From: Leeuwenhoekiella aestuarii
GTDB lineage: Bacteria > Bacteroidota > Bacteroidia > Flavobacteriales > Flavobacteriaceae
Length of the DNA stretch: 64,000 nucleotides
Direction: 5' to 3'
Assembly (NCBI RefSeq): GCF_004104055.1
Contig: NZ_QOVJ01000011.1
Span: forward strand, 16,358 to 80,357
In this document: one piece after another, positions 1-9,063 of the stretch
Position numbering within the stretch: the stretch's first letter is position 1
Layout: every line of letters starts with the position of its first letter
Position numbers and translations under genes: made by a program
The notes under the pieces: model-generated
What the model was told of the DNA's origin: nothing
Databases searched by the model: none
What the model saw: the letters and a program-made list of their open reading frames with translations, nothing else

Positions 1-947
1 AGTAAAGATTTATCATTAAAGCTGAACAATCCGTTTCTCCAGGCGATTTCAGAGTCGGTATCAACCTTACTGACAAGGAGGTTACCATTCTGCTTGTTAA
101 GTACAGATTGCTGTCCTGGTTTTAATACCTCAGCTTTTTGATGATGTGTGTTGAGTTGAATAGTTCCTTCAATAAGAGTTGTAAGAACGTTAGCCTCCTC
201 TTTATAAGCTTTGACATTAAATTCGGTTCCCAATACCTCTACCTCCTGGTTGTTGGTATTGACCTTAAAGCGAGTCCCATTATGGGCTGAGCTGGGTGAA
301 GCTTCAAAAAACGCCTCACCATATACCAATTCTACGGTACGGGGTTCTCCTACAGCAAAAGACTCAGGATATTTAAGCTGAGAATCAGAATTGAGCCACA
401 CTTTGGTTCCATCTGCAAGCTCTACATAAAACTGTCCTCCTCGCGGTATCGTTAATGTATTGTAGGATAGTTGAGTCGATGAGGCCGGTGTCTTTTCATA
501 AATCAGTTCTTTTCCGTTACTCTTTGCAGTATTGAATAGAAAGTCTTTTTCCCCTGCTAAAAAAATTTCCTCCCCACTGCTCAAAGTCAGTGTCGCCTTA
601 GAACTCCCTATTTCAATTTGATTCTCCTGGATTGATGTTGTTATAGGGAGATTTACTTTGTAAAAAATATTTATCATTACCAGCAAAACCAGCGAGGCTG
701 CGACACCATAGGTGAACCAATTAGTTCTGTAAAAAGGTATACGTTTTACCTTCCCGGTATCTTCAATACGCTCTAGGATAGAGATTAGCATTTTAGTTTT
801 TAGGGTCTCCTCTGAGCCTAATTCCTCAACCCACTCATGCTCTTCCTGAAAACTCTCATAATAATTAATGAGGCGTTGTAGTTCTGTAAGATCTGCTTCC
901 CCTTTCAGGTATTTCTTTATTAAAATTTGAAAATCTTCTTTGTTCAT
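1..947 (-). CDS. FecR-family anti-sigma factor (partial, runs off window)
   Basis: This is an inner-membrane anti-sigma factor of the FecR family, which relays a TonB-receptor signal to a partner ECF sigma factor. The reading frame is open from the ATG at 947 to the first base of the window, so the C-terminus is missing. Residues 1-80 form the cytoplasmic helical part, and a single membrane segment lies near residues 88-108. It is followed by the periplasmic FecR domain, with the family signatures TIPRGGQF and DGTKVWLN. The sigma gene at 1123-1692 lies just upstream on the same strand, the usual order. A TonB receptor would be expected to the left of the window. The family call is secure; the signal sensed is unknown. 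Confidence 0.9.
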   Translation of the reverse strand, partial: MNKEDFQILIKKYLKGEADLTELQRLINYYESFQEEHEWVEELGSEETLKTKMLISILERIEDTGKVKRIPFYRTNWFTYGVAASLVLLVMINIFYKVNLPITTSIQENQIEIGSSKATLTLSSGEEIFLAGEKDFLFNTAKSNGKELIYEKTPASSTQLSYNTLTIPRGGQFYVELADGTKVWLNSDSQLKYPESFAVGEPRTVELVYGEAFFEASPSSAHNGTRFKVNTNNQEVEVLGTEFNVKAYKEEANVLTTLIEGTIQLNTHHQKAEVLKPGQQSVLNKQNGNLLVSKVDTDSEIAWRNGLFSFNDKSL

Positions 948-1122
948 ACTAAAAGCAATTAATGAGTGCCTTTATATATGAAGTGTATGAAAATTCACTT
1001 ATCCCCTAATAAAAACTTAACTATTTGCTAATTTTAACATAAAAAACGTTGTATAATGAACTTTTATCCATCGAAATCGTAATGTAAAGCGAGCGTCTCT
1101 GTCGAGAAGAAAAGAACTAATT

Positions 1123-1680
1123 TTACTCAAAAAGGAGAAGTAATAAGCTAATACCTAAGGAGGCTCGAAGAGCATTAAGAGCAATGGTTATGTGATTTTC
1201 AACCGTTTTTGTGGAAATATTCAGCTTTTGAGCTATCTCCTTATGTGTTAAACGTTCGTTTCTGCTTAATTTGTAAACCGTTCGGCATTTATCTGGAAGA
1301 TTATTTACTACGAGTCGTATCTGTTTTCGAAGTTCTTTATGGATCAACTCAGTTTCCGGGGTCGTATTTTGAAGACGCTCTTCTATATTTTCAAAAAGCT
1401 CAAAACGTAAATTTTTATTTTTCCTAAATTCAGCAAACACCTTGTAACGAACACATGCAAAAAGATATGCCTTCAAAGATGTTTGAATTTGAAGTTTATC
1501 GCGCTTATTCCATAAGTCAATAAAAACATCCTGAATGATTTCCTCACAGGTTTCCTTATCGTGCAATAGGTTATAGGAAGAAAGATATAAAGGTTTCCAA
1601 TAGAGATCGTAGAGCACACTAAGAGCCTTCTTGTTCCCTGCTTTGAGGGAGACAACTAATTCAAGATCTCTATTGCTCAT
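1123..1680 (-). CDS. ECF RNA polymerase sigma factor, FecI-like
   Basis: This is a sigma-70 family factor of the extracytoplasmic-function type, about 185 residues, the normal length. Region 2 is visible around residues 20-60 (CEEIIQDVFIDLWNKRD core). Region 4, with its helix-turn-helix, is near 125-175 (LTHKEIAQKLNISTKTVENH). The ATG at 1680 is preferred over one four codons upstream because it begins the conserved MSNRDLE stretch. FecR lies 175 bases downstream on the same strand, so the pair is probably one regulatory unit controlling a TonB-dependent uptake locus beyond the left edge. Confidence 0.88.
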   Translation of the reverse strand: MSNRDLELVVSLKAGNKKALSVLYDLYWKPLYLSSYNLLHDKETCEEIIQDVFIDLWNKRDKLQIQTSLKAYLFACVRYKVFAEFRKNKNLRFELFENIEERLQNTTPETELIHKELRKQIRLVVNNLPDKCRTVYKLSRNERLTHKEIAQKLNISTKTVENHITIALNALRASLGISLLLLLFE

Positions 1681-1692
1681 TTTACTTCCCAT

Positions 1693-2186
1693 TGATACGT
1701 TAAAATTATACTAAATTTAACATGTAAAAAAATTTGAACTCGCTGAAAATTAATTCCTAATAGCTTTTCTTTTCAAAAATTAATATATTTATTACATTTT
1801 ATAGATTAAGGTTTGCTTTTCTGCGAAACAAATAAAATAAAGCAGTTTATTTTCACAATTCTTTAATTAATATTTTAAGAAAAATCCTATTTATAGATAG
1901 ATTTCGCTTGCTTTTATTCAAATTTTCTATTCAAAATTTCAAATAATTTTTAAGGCTACGGTTTCAAAAGAGCCGAGCTCAATATAAGACTAGGCCTATT
2001 TAAAAAGATAAGATATAAACCTCATCGCTTTTTATTTAAAGACTTACAATTAAACCCTTTTATAAAAGGGAAAAAGGTGTTTATAATTAAAAAAAACGTG
2101 AATAAACCCAAGGATTATTCAGAATGATTTTTACAAATCGCTTACTCTAAAGTGACAAACTCTTTATATTTCCCATTATCTATAAT
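1693..2186. other. gene-free AT-rich stretch
   Basis: About 490 bases hold no convincing reading frame on either strand. The sequence is strongly AT-rich. The only structure seen is the perfect 16-base palindrome at 2055-2070, listed separately. The right part lies downstream of the tautomerase gene and the left part upstream of the sigma gene, so it probably holds a terminator and the sigma promoter. Confidence 0.5.
2055..2070 (-). terminator. possible terminator of the tautomerase gene
   Basis: CCCTTTTATAAAAGGG is a perfect palindrome about 115 bases downstream of the minus-strand tautomerase stop. Read leftward it is followed by a short T-rich stretch. The stem is AT-rich and the T-tract weak, so this is only a possible terminator. 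Confidence 0.3.
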
Positions 2187-2621
2187 TTAAACAGGTTTTG
2201 CATTGACAGGGGCATTTTTTAAATCCTCCAGTTGAATTGTGTTTCCAAAAACTCCCCAATTATATGTTTCTACATCTCTAAATATTATATAAACGGGCGA
2301 AACTTCATTGGTATCTAAACCTGCATATTTGTGGATACAATTTGTAAATTGAATTATAAAGTCTTTTTTCTGTGTTTGATCGAGTCCGCCTTTAAAAGCA
2401 TTTACTTCTAAACTGATTACGCTAGTTCCGGCATTAGAACCGCCGTGATATACATTTTCTTTTGAATAATCGTTAAAGTAAATCCAACACGTACTTTTCA
2501 CAAAATCTGTTTTAGGAAGTTTTTCGATGTCGAGTGCTATCTTAGTTAACTCATTAGCCATTTTTGTTTTAGCTTGCTGATTAAAAGTTCCCTCCGGACA
2601 GTTGAAATATATAAGTGGCAT
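2187..2621 (-). CDS. tautomerase-superfamily protein
   Basis: A 144-residue protein of the tautomerase (4-oxalocrotonate tautomerase/MIF) superfamily. It begins MPLIYF, so removal of the initiator methionine leaves the N-terminal proline that serves as catalytic base in this family. The length fits the two-beta-alpha-beta-unit subunits of the MSAD-like branch rather than the 60-residue 4-OT type. The substrate cannot be read from the sequence. It stands alone, separated from the upstream dehydrogenase gene by a strong hairpin at 2635-2679. Such genes are common beside SDR/AraC pairs in Bacteroidota and are often annotated only as hypothetical. Confidence 0.75.
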   Translation of the reverse strand: MPLIYFNCPEGTFNQQAKTKMANELTKIALDIEKLPKTDFVKSTCWIYFNDYSKENVYHGGSNAGTSVISLEVNAFKGGLDQTQKKDFIIQFTNCIHKYAGLDTNEVSPVYIIFRDVETYNWGVFGNTIQLEDLKNAPVNAKPV

Positions 2622-2634
2622 ATCTTTAAATTAA

Positions 2635-2679
2635 AAAGCCTCTTACAATTGTTTAACAAAACAACAGTGTAGAGGCTTT
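2635..2679 (-). terminator. terminator after SDR gene 2705-3547
   Basis: A perfect nine-base stem, AAAGCCTCT (2635-2643) with AGAGGCTTT (2671-2679), encloses a 27-base loop. Read leftward it ends in a run of T. It sits between the stop of the minus-strand SDR gene and the start of the tautomerase gene, so the two are probably separate transcripts. Confidence 0.6.
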
Positions 2680-2704
2680 ATTATATAAGTGGATTATAAA
2701 CTAA

Positions 2705-3547
2705 CTATGATGCAAAATCGGTAGAAAGCGTGATTTCTTTATTAGCCTCAAAGCCTTCTTTTAACATCTGCACTTTGTAGTTTGCAAACTCTAATGCATC
2801 GCTTCCCAGTAATACACGCATAGGTGCTTCTTTTTGTTTAGAGAGTTCAATGATGGCATCTGCAATTTTTTGGGGATCGCCCAACTGTTTTCCTGGAATC
2901 TCCTCTAAATGTTTACGCTTTTCTTCCTGAATTGCTGCGTAGGCATTAATAGGATTAGCCGGTTTAACAATAGATCCACTTTCTAGGAAATTGGTGCGCA
3001 CATACCCAGGCTCAATAATTGTTGTATTAATTCCAAAAGGTTTTACTTCCTGTGCAAGTGCTTCGGAAATTCCTTCAACAGCAAACTTACTACCACAATA
3101 GACACCCCACCCGGCTCCGGCTATCAGCCCAAAAACGGAGGACAAATTGAATATATGACCCGTTCCTTGTTCACGAAAATGTGGTAACAAAGCTCTGGTT
3201 GTATTCAATACACCAAAGACGTTAACATCAAAGCTATTTCGAACTTCTTTATCGCCAGCTTCTTCTATACCTCCAATGAGACCATAACCCGCATTGTTAA
3301 CCAATACATTAATACTTCCAAATTTTTCGATTCCCGCCTTTACAGCTATTGAGATATTTTCTTCATTAACAAGATCAACTTCGGTAGCCAAAAAATTATC
3401 AAAGTTTCCTACAGCTTCTTGAAGTGCATTTTTGCTTCGACTGGTTGCCACAACATTATAACCTTGAGATACTAATTCTTTTGTGAGTACCAGTCCAATA
3501 CCTTTTGATGCACCAGTCACAAACCATGTTTTTCGATTCTTATCCAT
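2705..3547 (-). CDS. short-chain dehydrogenase/reductase (SDR)
   Basis: A classical SDR oxidoreductase of 280 residues using NAD(P)(H). The Rossmann motif TGASKGIG is at residues 11-18, NNAG at 84-87, the catalytic Ser near 136-137, and Tyr150/Lys154 (YCGSK). An Arg/Ser-rich stretch after strand 2 (ATSRS) suggests NADP preference. It is closely related in layout and C-terminus to the SDRs at 9064 and 16898, pointing to duplication. The AraC-type regulator at 3644-4576 lies directly upstream on the same strand, a plausible cognate regulator. The substrate is unknown. Confidence 0.9.
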   Translation of the reverse strand: MDKNRKTWFVTGASKGIGLVLTKELVSQGYNVVATSRSKNALQEAVGNFDNFLATEVDLVNEENISIAVKAGIEKFGSINVLVNNAGYGLIGGIEEAGDKEVRNSFDVNVFGVLNTTRALLPHFREQGTGHIFNLSSVFGLIAGAGWGVYCGSKFAVEGISEALAQEVKPFGINTTIIEPGYVRTNFLESGSIVKPANPINAYAAIQEEKRKHLEEIPGKQLGDPQKIADAIIELSKQKEAPMRVLLGSDALEFANYKVQMLKEGFEANKEITLSTDFAS

Positions 3548-3643
3548 AATTATTTAGTTATTATTATGGTGCAAAATAACAGTGAGTTATAACCTAACTC
3601 TTTATGTGTACGAAAGAAGAATTTATGAATATCAAATATTCGT

Positions 3644-4576
3644 CTAAGAGAGCATGTTTTTTCGGAAACGGGATGGTGTAATACGCTCCATTCTTTTAAA
3701 GGATGAAGTGAAAGCTGCCTGGTTTGAAAAACCTAAACTATAACTAATGGAGCTAATATCCCAGTCTGTTTTAATCAAAAGTGCCTTCGCCTCATACATC
3801 AATCGTTCCTGAATATGATTACTCAGCGTTTTTCCTGTTTGAGTTTTAACTAAATTGTTTAAATAGTTAGGATGTAGGTGTAATTCTTCAGCAAATTCGG
3901 AAGCAGTTTTTAGACGAACCACCGTGTTTTTGTGATGTATCTGAAAATTCGTCTCTAATAACGAAAGAAAATTATGGATATAGCTATACGATTCGGAAAC
4001 AGGCGTATTAGCTATATTCTTACCTGCCCGTTTTGCCTCTAATAATAGCATCTGAAGATGTATTATAATAGCATCTTTCTTGTCTTCATTCGTACTCCGC
4101 TCTTCTGAGAGTATTCTTGAGAAATTCGTATTTATCGATACTGAAACGTTATTGGGTAATTTAATTACTGCATTATCTTCTAGAAAAAAAGGATATGTTC
4201 TGAATAGTTTTGCAACGTGAGAATATCCTTCAAAATAATTAGGATGTATTAAACAAAAATGACCTCCTGCTTCTTCCGAAGTGGTTTGCCAAGACATAAT
4301 CTCATCAGGGTGAACAAAAGCGATTTGATTGGTTTGCATCTCATACTTATGTAATCCCACCGTTAAAATACCTGTACCGGATGAAATGTGAAAGACCTTG
4401 TAAAAATCCCTTCTCCCGGGTGAAATATAATCTTCGATAGGATAGTTATTTCTATTTTCCACTACAAAAAGCTTACTATCGAGGGGATATTGATTTACAG
4501 AGAAAAATGGTAAATCAAAGTTTTGCTCAGCGAAATCAATCAAATTATGACGAGGTATTTTTGCCGTTCTTTCCAT
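3644..4576 (-). CDS. AraC-family transcriptional regulator
   Basis: A 310-residue regulator with an N-terminal cupin-like sensor half and a C-terminal AraC/XylS double helix-turn-helix over the last 100 residues (LHPNYLNNLVKTQTGKTLS, then the second HTH, ending near TPSRFRK). The N-terminal half resembles the regulator at 9976 more than the other four AraC paralogs here. It lies about 96 bases upstream of the SDR at 2705 and points the same way, so it probably controls that gene. The effector is unknown. Confidence 0.88.
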   Translation of the reverse strand: MERTAKIPRHNLIDFAEQNFDLPFFSVNQYPLDSKLFVVENRNNYPIEDYISPGRRDFYKVFHISSGTGILTVGLHKYEMQTNQIAFVHPDEIMSWQTTSEEAGGHFCLIHPNYFEGYSHVAKLFRTYPFFLEDNAVIKLPNNVSVSINTNFSRILSEERSTNEDKKDAIIIHLQMLLLEAKRAGKNIANTPVSESYSYIHNFLSLLETNFQIHHKNTVVRLKTASEFAEELHLHPNYLNNLVKTQTGKTLSNHIQERLMYEAKALLIKTDWDISSISYSLGFSNQAAFTSSFKRMERITPSRFRKNMLS

Positions 4577-4838
4577 CAGAATAAAGTTAAAAAATTATTC
4601 TCTTTCACTTATTATAGAAAACATTTAGTGTTCAATTGCTTCAATTACAGTATTTGTGAATGACACACTGTCTTTGATCAATTTACCTTTTGTGCTTTTT
4701 ATAAGCTTATGAAAACAATACCAATATTAGAAAATTTACTAGTGCACAGAAAATTAATGTATCAAATGTAATACAGATGCAACATCGGTTCTCACATAAG
4801 TTCGCTATAGATTATAATGCTTTTTTACGGCAGTCGAT

Positions 4839-5750
4839 TCAATTAAAAGACTGTCTGAATTCCAAAGGTGAACGGTTGGTTTTTTTCTTGAAAAGCTTAC
4901 TAAATGATTGTGAATGTTCAAAACCCAATTCATAGGCAATTTCGCTCACCGTCAAATCTGTAGTAGATAATTTTTCCTTTGCTTTCTCAATCATTTTACT
5001 ATGGATATATTGCTTTGCACTTTGCCCAATTAAAGCACGTAAAAGGTCGCTTAAATAACTTGGTGAAATATTGAGTTTTTCCGCCAGAAGCTGTACAGTT
5101 GGAATTCCTTGCGTTAATGATTTTTCCTTGTTGAAATAGTCGTCCACAATTTCTTCCAAACTTTGTAACAAGTCGTTATTTATCGCTTTTCGGGTAATGA
5201 ATTGTCGCTTATAAAAACGGTTGCTATAATTTAATAATACTTCCAATTGAGAGATGATTACATCTTGACTAAAATCATCAATTCTACTTTGTAATTCATC
5301 GTCGATAATTTTAAAAATTGAAAATATAGCTTCTTTTTCTTTATCTGAAACATGCAATGCCTCATTGGTTGCATACCCAAAGAATCCAAACTGTTTGATT
5401 TTTTTTGCCAATGAATAGCCTAACAAAAAATCGGGATGAATGAGCACTAAAAAACCAGTGCTTGGTTTGTGATTTAATTCAAAAAGTTGATTGGGTGCGG
5501 TATAAACCAAACCGCCTTCGCCAAAATCATAATAATGCTGCCCGTATTTAGCCTGACCGCAAAGATCTGTCTTATAGGCAATTTTGTAGAAGTTAAGGAT
5601 GTAAGCATTGCCTAATTCTTCAGGTAAGATTTTGACATCTTTAATGTCTGTAAAACTTATCATCGGGTGCAGAGGCTTTGGTAAGCCAAGCACCCGATGT
5701 AAGTCAGATAAAGATTGGAATATTTGAAAATTCTCCTCTGATCTTTTCAT
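4839..5750 (-). CDS. AraC-family regulator, GLPKPLHP-type paralog
   Basis: A 303-residue AraC-type regulator. It belongs to a set of four near-relatives in this window (also 15707, 18821 and 24733). They share an N-terminal LxKPxHPLIS motif, a YGQxxYDFxEG sensor motif, HPDFL, RQFITRK, and a C-terminal HTH ending SPLEFRQSFN. The last 100 residues carry both helix-turn-helix units. It is followed 32 bases downstream by an SDR gene on the same strand, its likely target. The shared sequence points to recent tandem expansion. Confidence 0.88.
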   Translation of the reverse strand: MKRSEENFQIFQSLSDLHRVLGLPKPLHPMISFTDIKDVKILPEELGNAYILNFYKIAYKTDLCGQAKYGQHYYDFGEGGLVYTAPNQLFELNHKPSTGFLVLIHPDFLLGYSLAKKIKQFGFFGYATNEALHVSDKEKEAIFSIFKIIDDELQSRIDDFSQDVIISQLEVLLNYSNRFYKRQFITRKAINNDLLQSLEEIVDDYFNKEKSLTQGIPTVQLLAEKLNISPSYLSDLLRALIGQSAKQYIHSKMIEKAKEKLSTTDLTVSEIAYELGFEHSQSFSKLFKKKTNRSPLEFRQSFN

Positions 5751-5782
5751 ACTATAAATTTATGGTATATCTGATTGACACT

Positions 5783-6520
5783 TTACCAAGGACATTCGCC
5801 GGTTTCTGGATTGTATTCTTCACTAAAAAATTTTCCAGTTGGCCCATCTTCACCAATGGTGGTATATTTTACAATACGCGTTCCGGCTTCTTGAACCGTC
5901 CCAGTGCCACGATGCCCATTAAAATCTGTAGCAACAAAACCGGGACAAACAGCATTTACTTTAAAATTTGTATCCTTCAATTCATAAGCCAATGCAATGG
6001 TGTACATATTCATCGCTGCTTTGGAAGGTGCATATACTGCAGATTTATGGTCATAATATTTCCAGGTTGGGTCGCTATGCAAAGTTAATGAACAACCACT
6101 TGAGGATACATTGACAATGCGAGGCTGTTCTGATTTACGCATTAAATCTATGAATGCCTGTGTAACCCGCACTACCCCATACAAGTTGGTATTAAACACA
6201 TTTTGCAATTGTTCTATAGTTGCGCTCAGTGCTTCCTGAGGCATACCACCATTAACCCCTGCATTGTTGATGAGAACATCCAGCACCTCTGTTTTTTTCC
6301 CCAATGCAAGTCTTGCGGCTTTTACCGAGGTGCTATCGTTTACATCCAATTGTATGAACTCTACATTTGTAAACCCTTCACTTTTCAGTTTTTCTACGGC
6401 AAGATTTCCTCTTTCAACACTACGGCTCCCTAAGTACACAAAATATCCTTGTTGTAATAGCTGTCGAGCTGTTTCAAAGCCAATACTTTTATTAGCCCCG
6501 GTAATTAATACCTTCTTCAT
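5783..6520 (-). CDS. short-chain dehydrogenase/reductase (SDR)
   Basis: A 245-residue SDR. The cofactor loop reads TGANKSIG at residues 7-14, with Ser in place of the usual third Gly, as in several carbonyl-reductase-like SDRs. NNAG is at 85-88, the Ser block at 139-141, and Tyr163/Lys167 (YAPSK). The C-terminus GPTGKFF...NPETGECPW is almost the same as that of the neighbour at 6785, so these two are recent duplicates. The upstream AraC gene (4839-5750) lies to its left on the same strand and is transcribed after it. Confidence 0.9.
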   Translation of the reverse strand: MKKVLITGANKSIGFETARQLLQQGYFVYLGSRSVERGNLAVEKLKSEGFTNVEFIQLDVNDSTSVKAARLALGKKTEVLDVLINNAGVNGGMPQEALSATIEQLQNVFNTNLYGVVRVTQAFIDLMRKSEQPRIVNVSSSGCSLTLHSDPTWKYYDHKSAVYAPSKAAMNMYTIALAYELKDTNFKVNAVCPGFVATDFNGHRGTGTVQEAGTRIVKYTTIGEDGPTGKFFSEEYNPETGECPW

Positions 6521-6784
6521 ATTTCTTATTTTTTAAAATTCTGAACTACAAAGGTCGTATGCATAAGCTTGCTGTATGTGTTCTAATTGAGGAATCCTGT
6601 AGTCAAAATGAGAATGAAATCAGGAATATTTAGATTTTCTTACATTACCGATGCTGTGTCTGTATATGAAAAGTAGCGCAATCAAATACACTATTTTTGG
6701 ATCAACTAATAGAATAAAAAACTTAAACCTTAGGGCTTGAGCTTATCTAGATATTTTTTATACAGTATTAGTATTTTGTTGTTT

Positions 6785-7528
6785 TTACCACGGAATTTCC
6801 CCTGTTTCTGGATTAGTTTCTTCACAGAAAAATTTACCTGTAGGTCCATCTTGACCAATTAAAGCATATTTTACAATTCTGCTACCAGCATCTTTAACTG
6901 TACCGGTTCCCATATTGTTAGTAAAATCTGTTTTTGTAAAACCCGGACTTACTGCATTTATCTTAAATAATGAATCTTTAAGTTCATATGCTAGATTTAC
7001 CGTATACATATTTAAAGCAGATTTAGACGAAAGATATACAGCTCCTTTGTAATCGTAATATTTATAGTCATAAGATGGATCACTATGTAAGGTAATAGAA
7101 CCTTGACTGGAACTGACCATAACAATTCTCGGTTCATCAGCGTGTTTCATCAAATCAATGAATGCTTGCGTAACACTCACCACTCCGAAAACATTTGTTT
7201 CATAAGTCTGTCTAAATTGATTAAGAGTTGCACCAACAGCTGTTTGTGGCTGTCCTCCACTAATTCCTGCATTATTAATTAGTATATCTAGAATTTCAAA
7301 TTTTTCGCCAATTTTTTTTCGAGCTAATTTTACAGAATTATCGTCAGTTACATTTAATTCGATAACTTCAACATTTGTTAATCCTTCTGCTTTTAATTTT
7401 TCTGCCGCTTGCTGACCCTTCTCTAAATTGCGACTTCCTATAAAAACATAGATCCCCTTTTCGGCAAGTTGTTTGACTATTTCAAAGCCAATACCTTTGT
7501 TTGCTCCTGTTACTAACGCTGTTTTCAT
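6785..7528 (-). CDS. short-chain dehydrogenase/reductase (SDR), duplicate of 5783
   Basis: An SDR of 247 residues starting at the ATG at 7528. A longer frame upstream adds 13 residues that do not fit the family, so it was rejected. TGANKGIG is at residues 7-14, NNAG at 85-88, and Tyr165/Lys169 (YLSSK). The C-terminal half closely tracks the SDR at 5783. Carbonyl-reductase-like features (a long loop before the catalytic Tyr) are visible in both. A Crp/Fnr-type regulator lies 76 bases upstream on the same strand and may control it. Confidence 0.9.
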   Translation of the reverse strand: MKTALVTGANKGIGFEIVKQLAEKGIYVFIGSRNLEKGQQAAEKLKAEGLTNVEVIELNVTDDNSVKLARKKIGEKFEILDILINNAGISGGQPQTAVGATLNQFRQTYETNVFGVVSVTQAFIDLMKHADEPRIVMVSSSQGSITLHSDPSYDYKYYDYKGAVYLSSKSALNMYTVNLAYELKDSLFKINAVSPGFTKTDFTNNMGTGTVKDAGSRIVKYALIGQDGPTGKFFCEETNPETGEIPW

Positions 7529-7604
7529 TTTATTGTTTTTAAAATTAATACAGCAAAATTGTCTCATTTAAAAAGAACAATGTTTACCATTTGGTAAAAA
7601 GCAA

Positions 7605-8165
7605 TCAGGATATATTTTTTCTTATCCTACTGAGGGACTGTTGAGTAATTCCTAAATAAGAAGCTATATATGATAGGGGTACATGGTTAACGAGATTGGG
7701 AAATTTTTCTAAAAAAGTCAAATAACGTGTTGTGGCATTTTCTGAAACTAAAGAACTTCTCCTATCCATTTTTTCTACTATTCCCTTTTGAAGTATTTTA
7801 TTCAAAATACTGTCCCAATTAAGAATTGTATTGGAAAGTTCTTCCCAATTCTTTTGAGTTATTATGATGAGTTTACAATCTGTTATTGCTTGTAAATATT
7901 CGGTTAGGGGTTCATCTTTATAGGGGTTGGAAAAAAGGTGTTTTTCGTCAGCAAAGTATTTTGTGATTTCTTCACCATCTTTATTGTAATAATAAATACG
8001 CAGAACGCCTTCCGAAACAAATACAATTTCATTAAATAATTTTCCTGCTTCTACAAAATAGTCATCTTTACTCAGCGTGATTTCTGTTGCCTTATCTGAA
8101 ATCAAACGGATTTGTTGTTTGTTCAAATCACCAAATTGTAAAATATATTCTATCATTTCTTCCAT
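7605..8165 (-). CDS. Crp/Fnr-family transcriptional regulator
   Basis: A 186-residue protein with an N-terminal cyclic-nucleotide-binding-like beta-barrel (about residues 15-115) and a C-terminal winged helix. The recognition part is YIASYLGITQQSLSRIRK. The canonical cAMP-binding Arg-Ala phosphate-cassette sequence is not evident, and no Fnr-type cysteine cluster is seen, so the ligand is unknown. The layout is that of the many small Crp-like regulators that Bacteroidota keep beside SDR genes. The downstream SDR at 6785 is the likely target. Confidence 0.87.
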   Translation of the reverse strand: MEEMIEYILQFGDLNKQQIRLISDKATEITLSKDDYFVEAGKLFNEIVFVSEGVLRIYYYNKDGEEITKYFADEKHLFSNPYKDEPLTEYLQAITDCKLIIITQKNWEELSNTILNWDSILNKILQKGIVEKMDRRSSLVSENATTRYLTFLEKFPNLVNHVPLSYIASYLGITQQSLSRIRKNIS

Positions 8166-8385
8166 TAGTGAAAGTTAGTAATAAGTAAATTCAGAAAAAT
8201 TATCATTTGGTAAAAAAGTTTAGTTGCAATGATCGCTAATGTGTTTTTAGATGCTTTGTTGCGTGTTTAAGCATTTAATTCAACCAATTAAACACAGATA
8301 AAAATCTGCGAGGATTTTTGTAAGTAAGCTAGTACTAGCAATAAATTATATACGTATTAAGTTTGATTCTCTTTAAATTAATGTA

Positions 8386-8861
8386 TTAATCCGAAAGAAC
8401 AAAAGAGAGGGCTGAGGTTAATATATATATATTATACACGCGAGCCGGCATTTTCAAGTACATCAAAATGAAAAAAATTGAGGTTAATTCGCGCTTTTTT
8501 AGAGCGTTATCATCGTTTTTTAGTACTGATTTATAGCCGAGCTGTTCTACAGCCACTTCAAGATAAAAGTCAACTGTAAGGATATTCATATACTTTTCAA
8601 AAGGAGTTTCTTAAGCTCTTCAATTTGTTTTTGAAGCTGTTTGATACGTTTATTCTCATCTTTGGTCTTCACGCTTACTCTGGTATTCATAAGGTCTTTA
8701 AGATTGCATTTTCTGATCCACTCGTCAGTGGTGGTTGGTGCAATACCTTAAGCTTTCCCTAGTTAATACTTGTTTAGTTTTCCTGCAGTAAGTCCTTCTA
8801 AAATCTTTAGTTTGAAAGATTCGGAATACCATCTTACTACTTTTTCATTTTTGTACATAAT
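8386..8861 (-). pseudogene. decayed IS3-family orfA (transposase N-terminal protein)
   Basis: Reading from the ATG at 8861 gives a typical IS3 orfA helix-turn-helix protein (SESFKLKILEGL, then TDEWIRKCNLKDL) and a coiled coil rich in Lys/Gln/Leu (KRIKQLQKQIEELKKLL). The frame is broken by two stops in the HTH region and a third after the coiled coil. The last piece (8386-8589, DFYLEVAVEQLGYKS) matches the usual orfA tail and then drifts into unrelated sequence. No orfB follows. It is a relic and not related to the intact IS3 at 58949. Confidence 0.65.
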
Positions 8862-9063
8862 GTTTGAAGTTAAGTAGCCTTTATTAAGCACGGGACATAA
8901 TTATGCTTAACGGTATCATGTATGCCCGATAGTGATTTTTAACTCACAAATCTTACGGTTTTTAATTGTCCTTTGTTTTATGATTATACTTTGATTTTAT
9001 TACTTTAGCCACTATTGCTTATAGACAATATTATCGGCTCGTCTTTATTTCATTGCAACTTGC
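8862..9063. other. flank of IS3 relic, no gene seen
   Basis: Between the orfA relic and the next SDR gene there is no reading frame. An imperfect dyad (GGGACATAATTATGC with CATGTATGCCC, about 8892-8931) could be part of the decayed element end. This is uncertain. Confidence 0.3.
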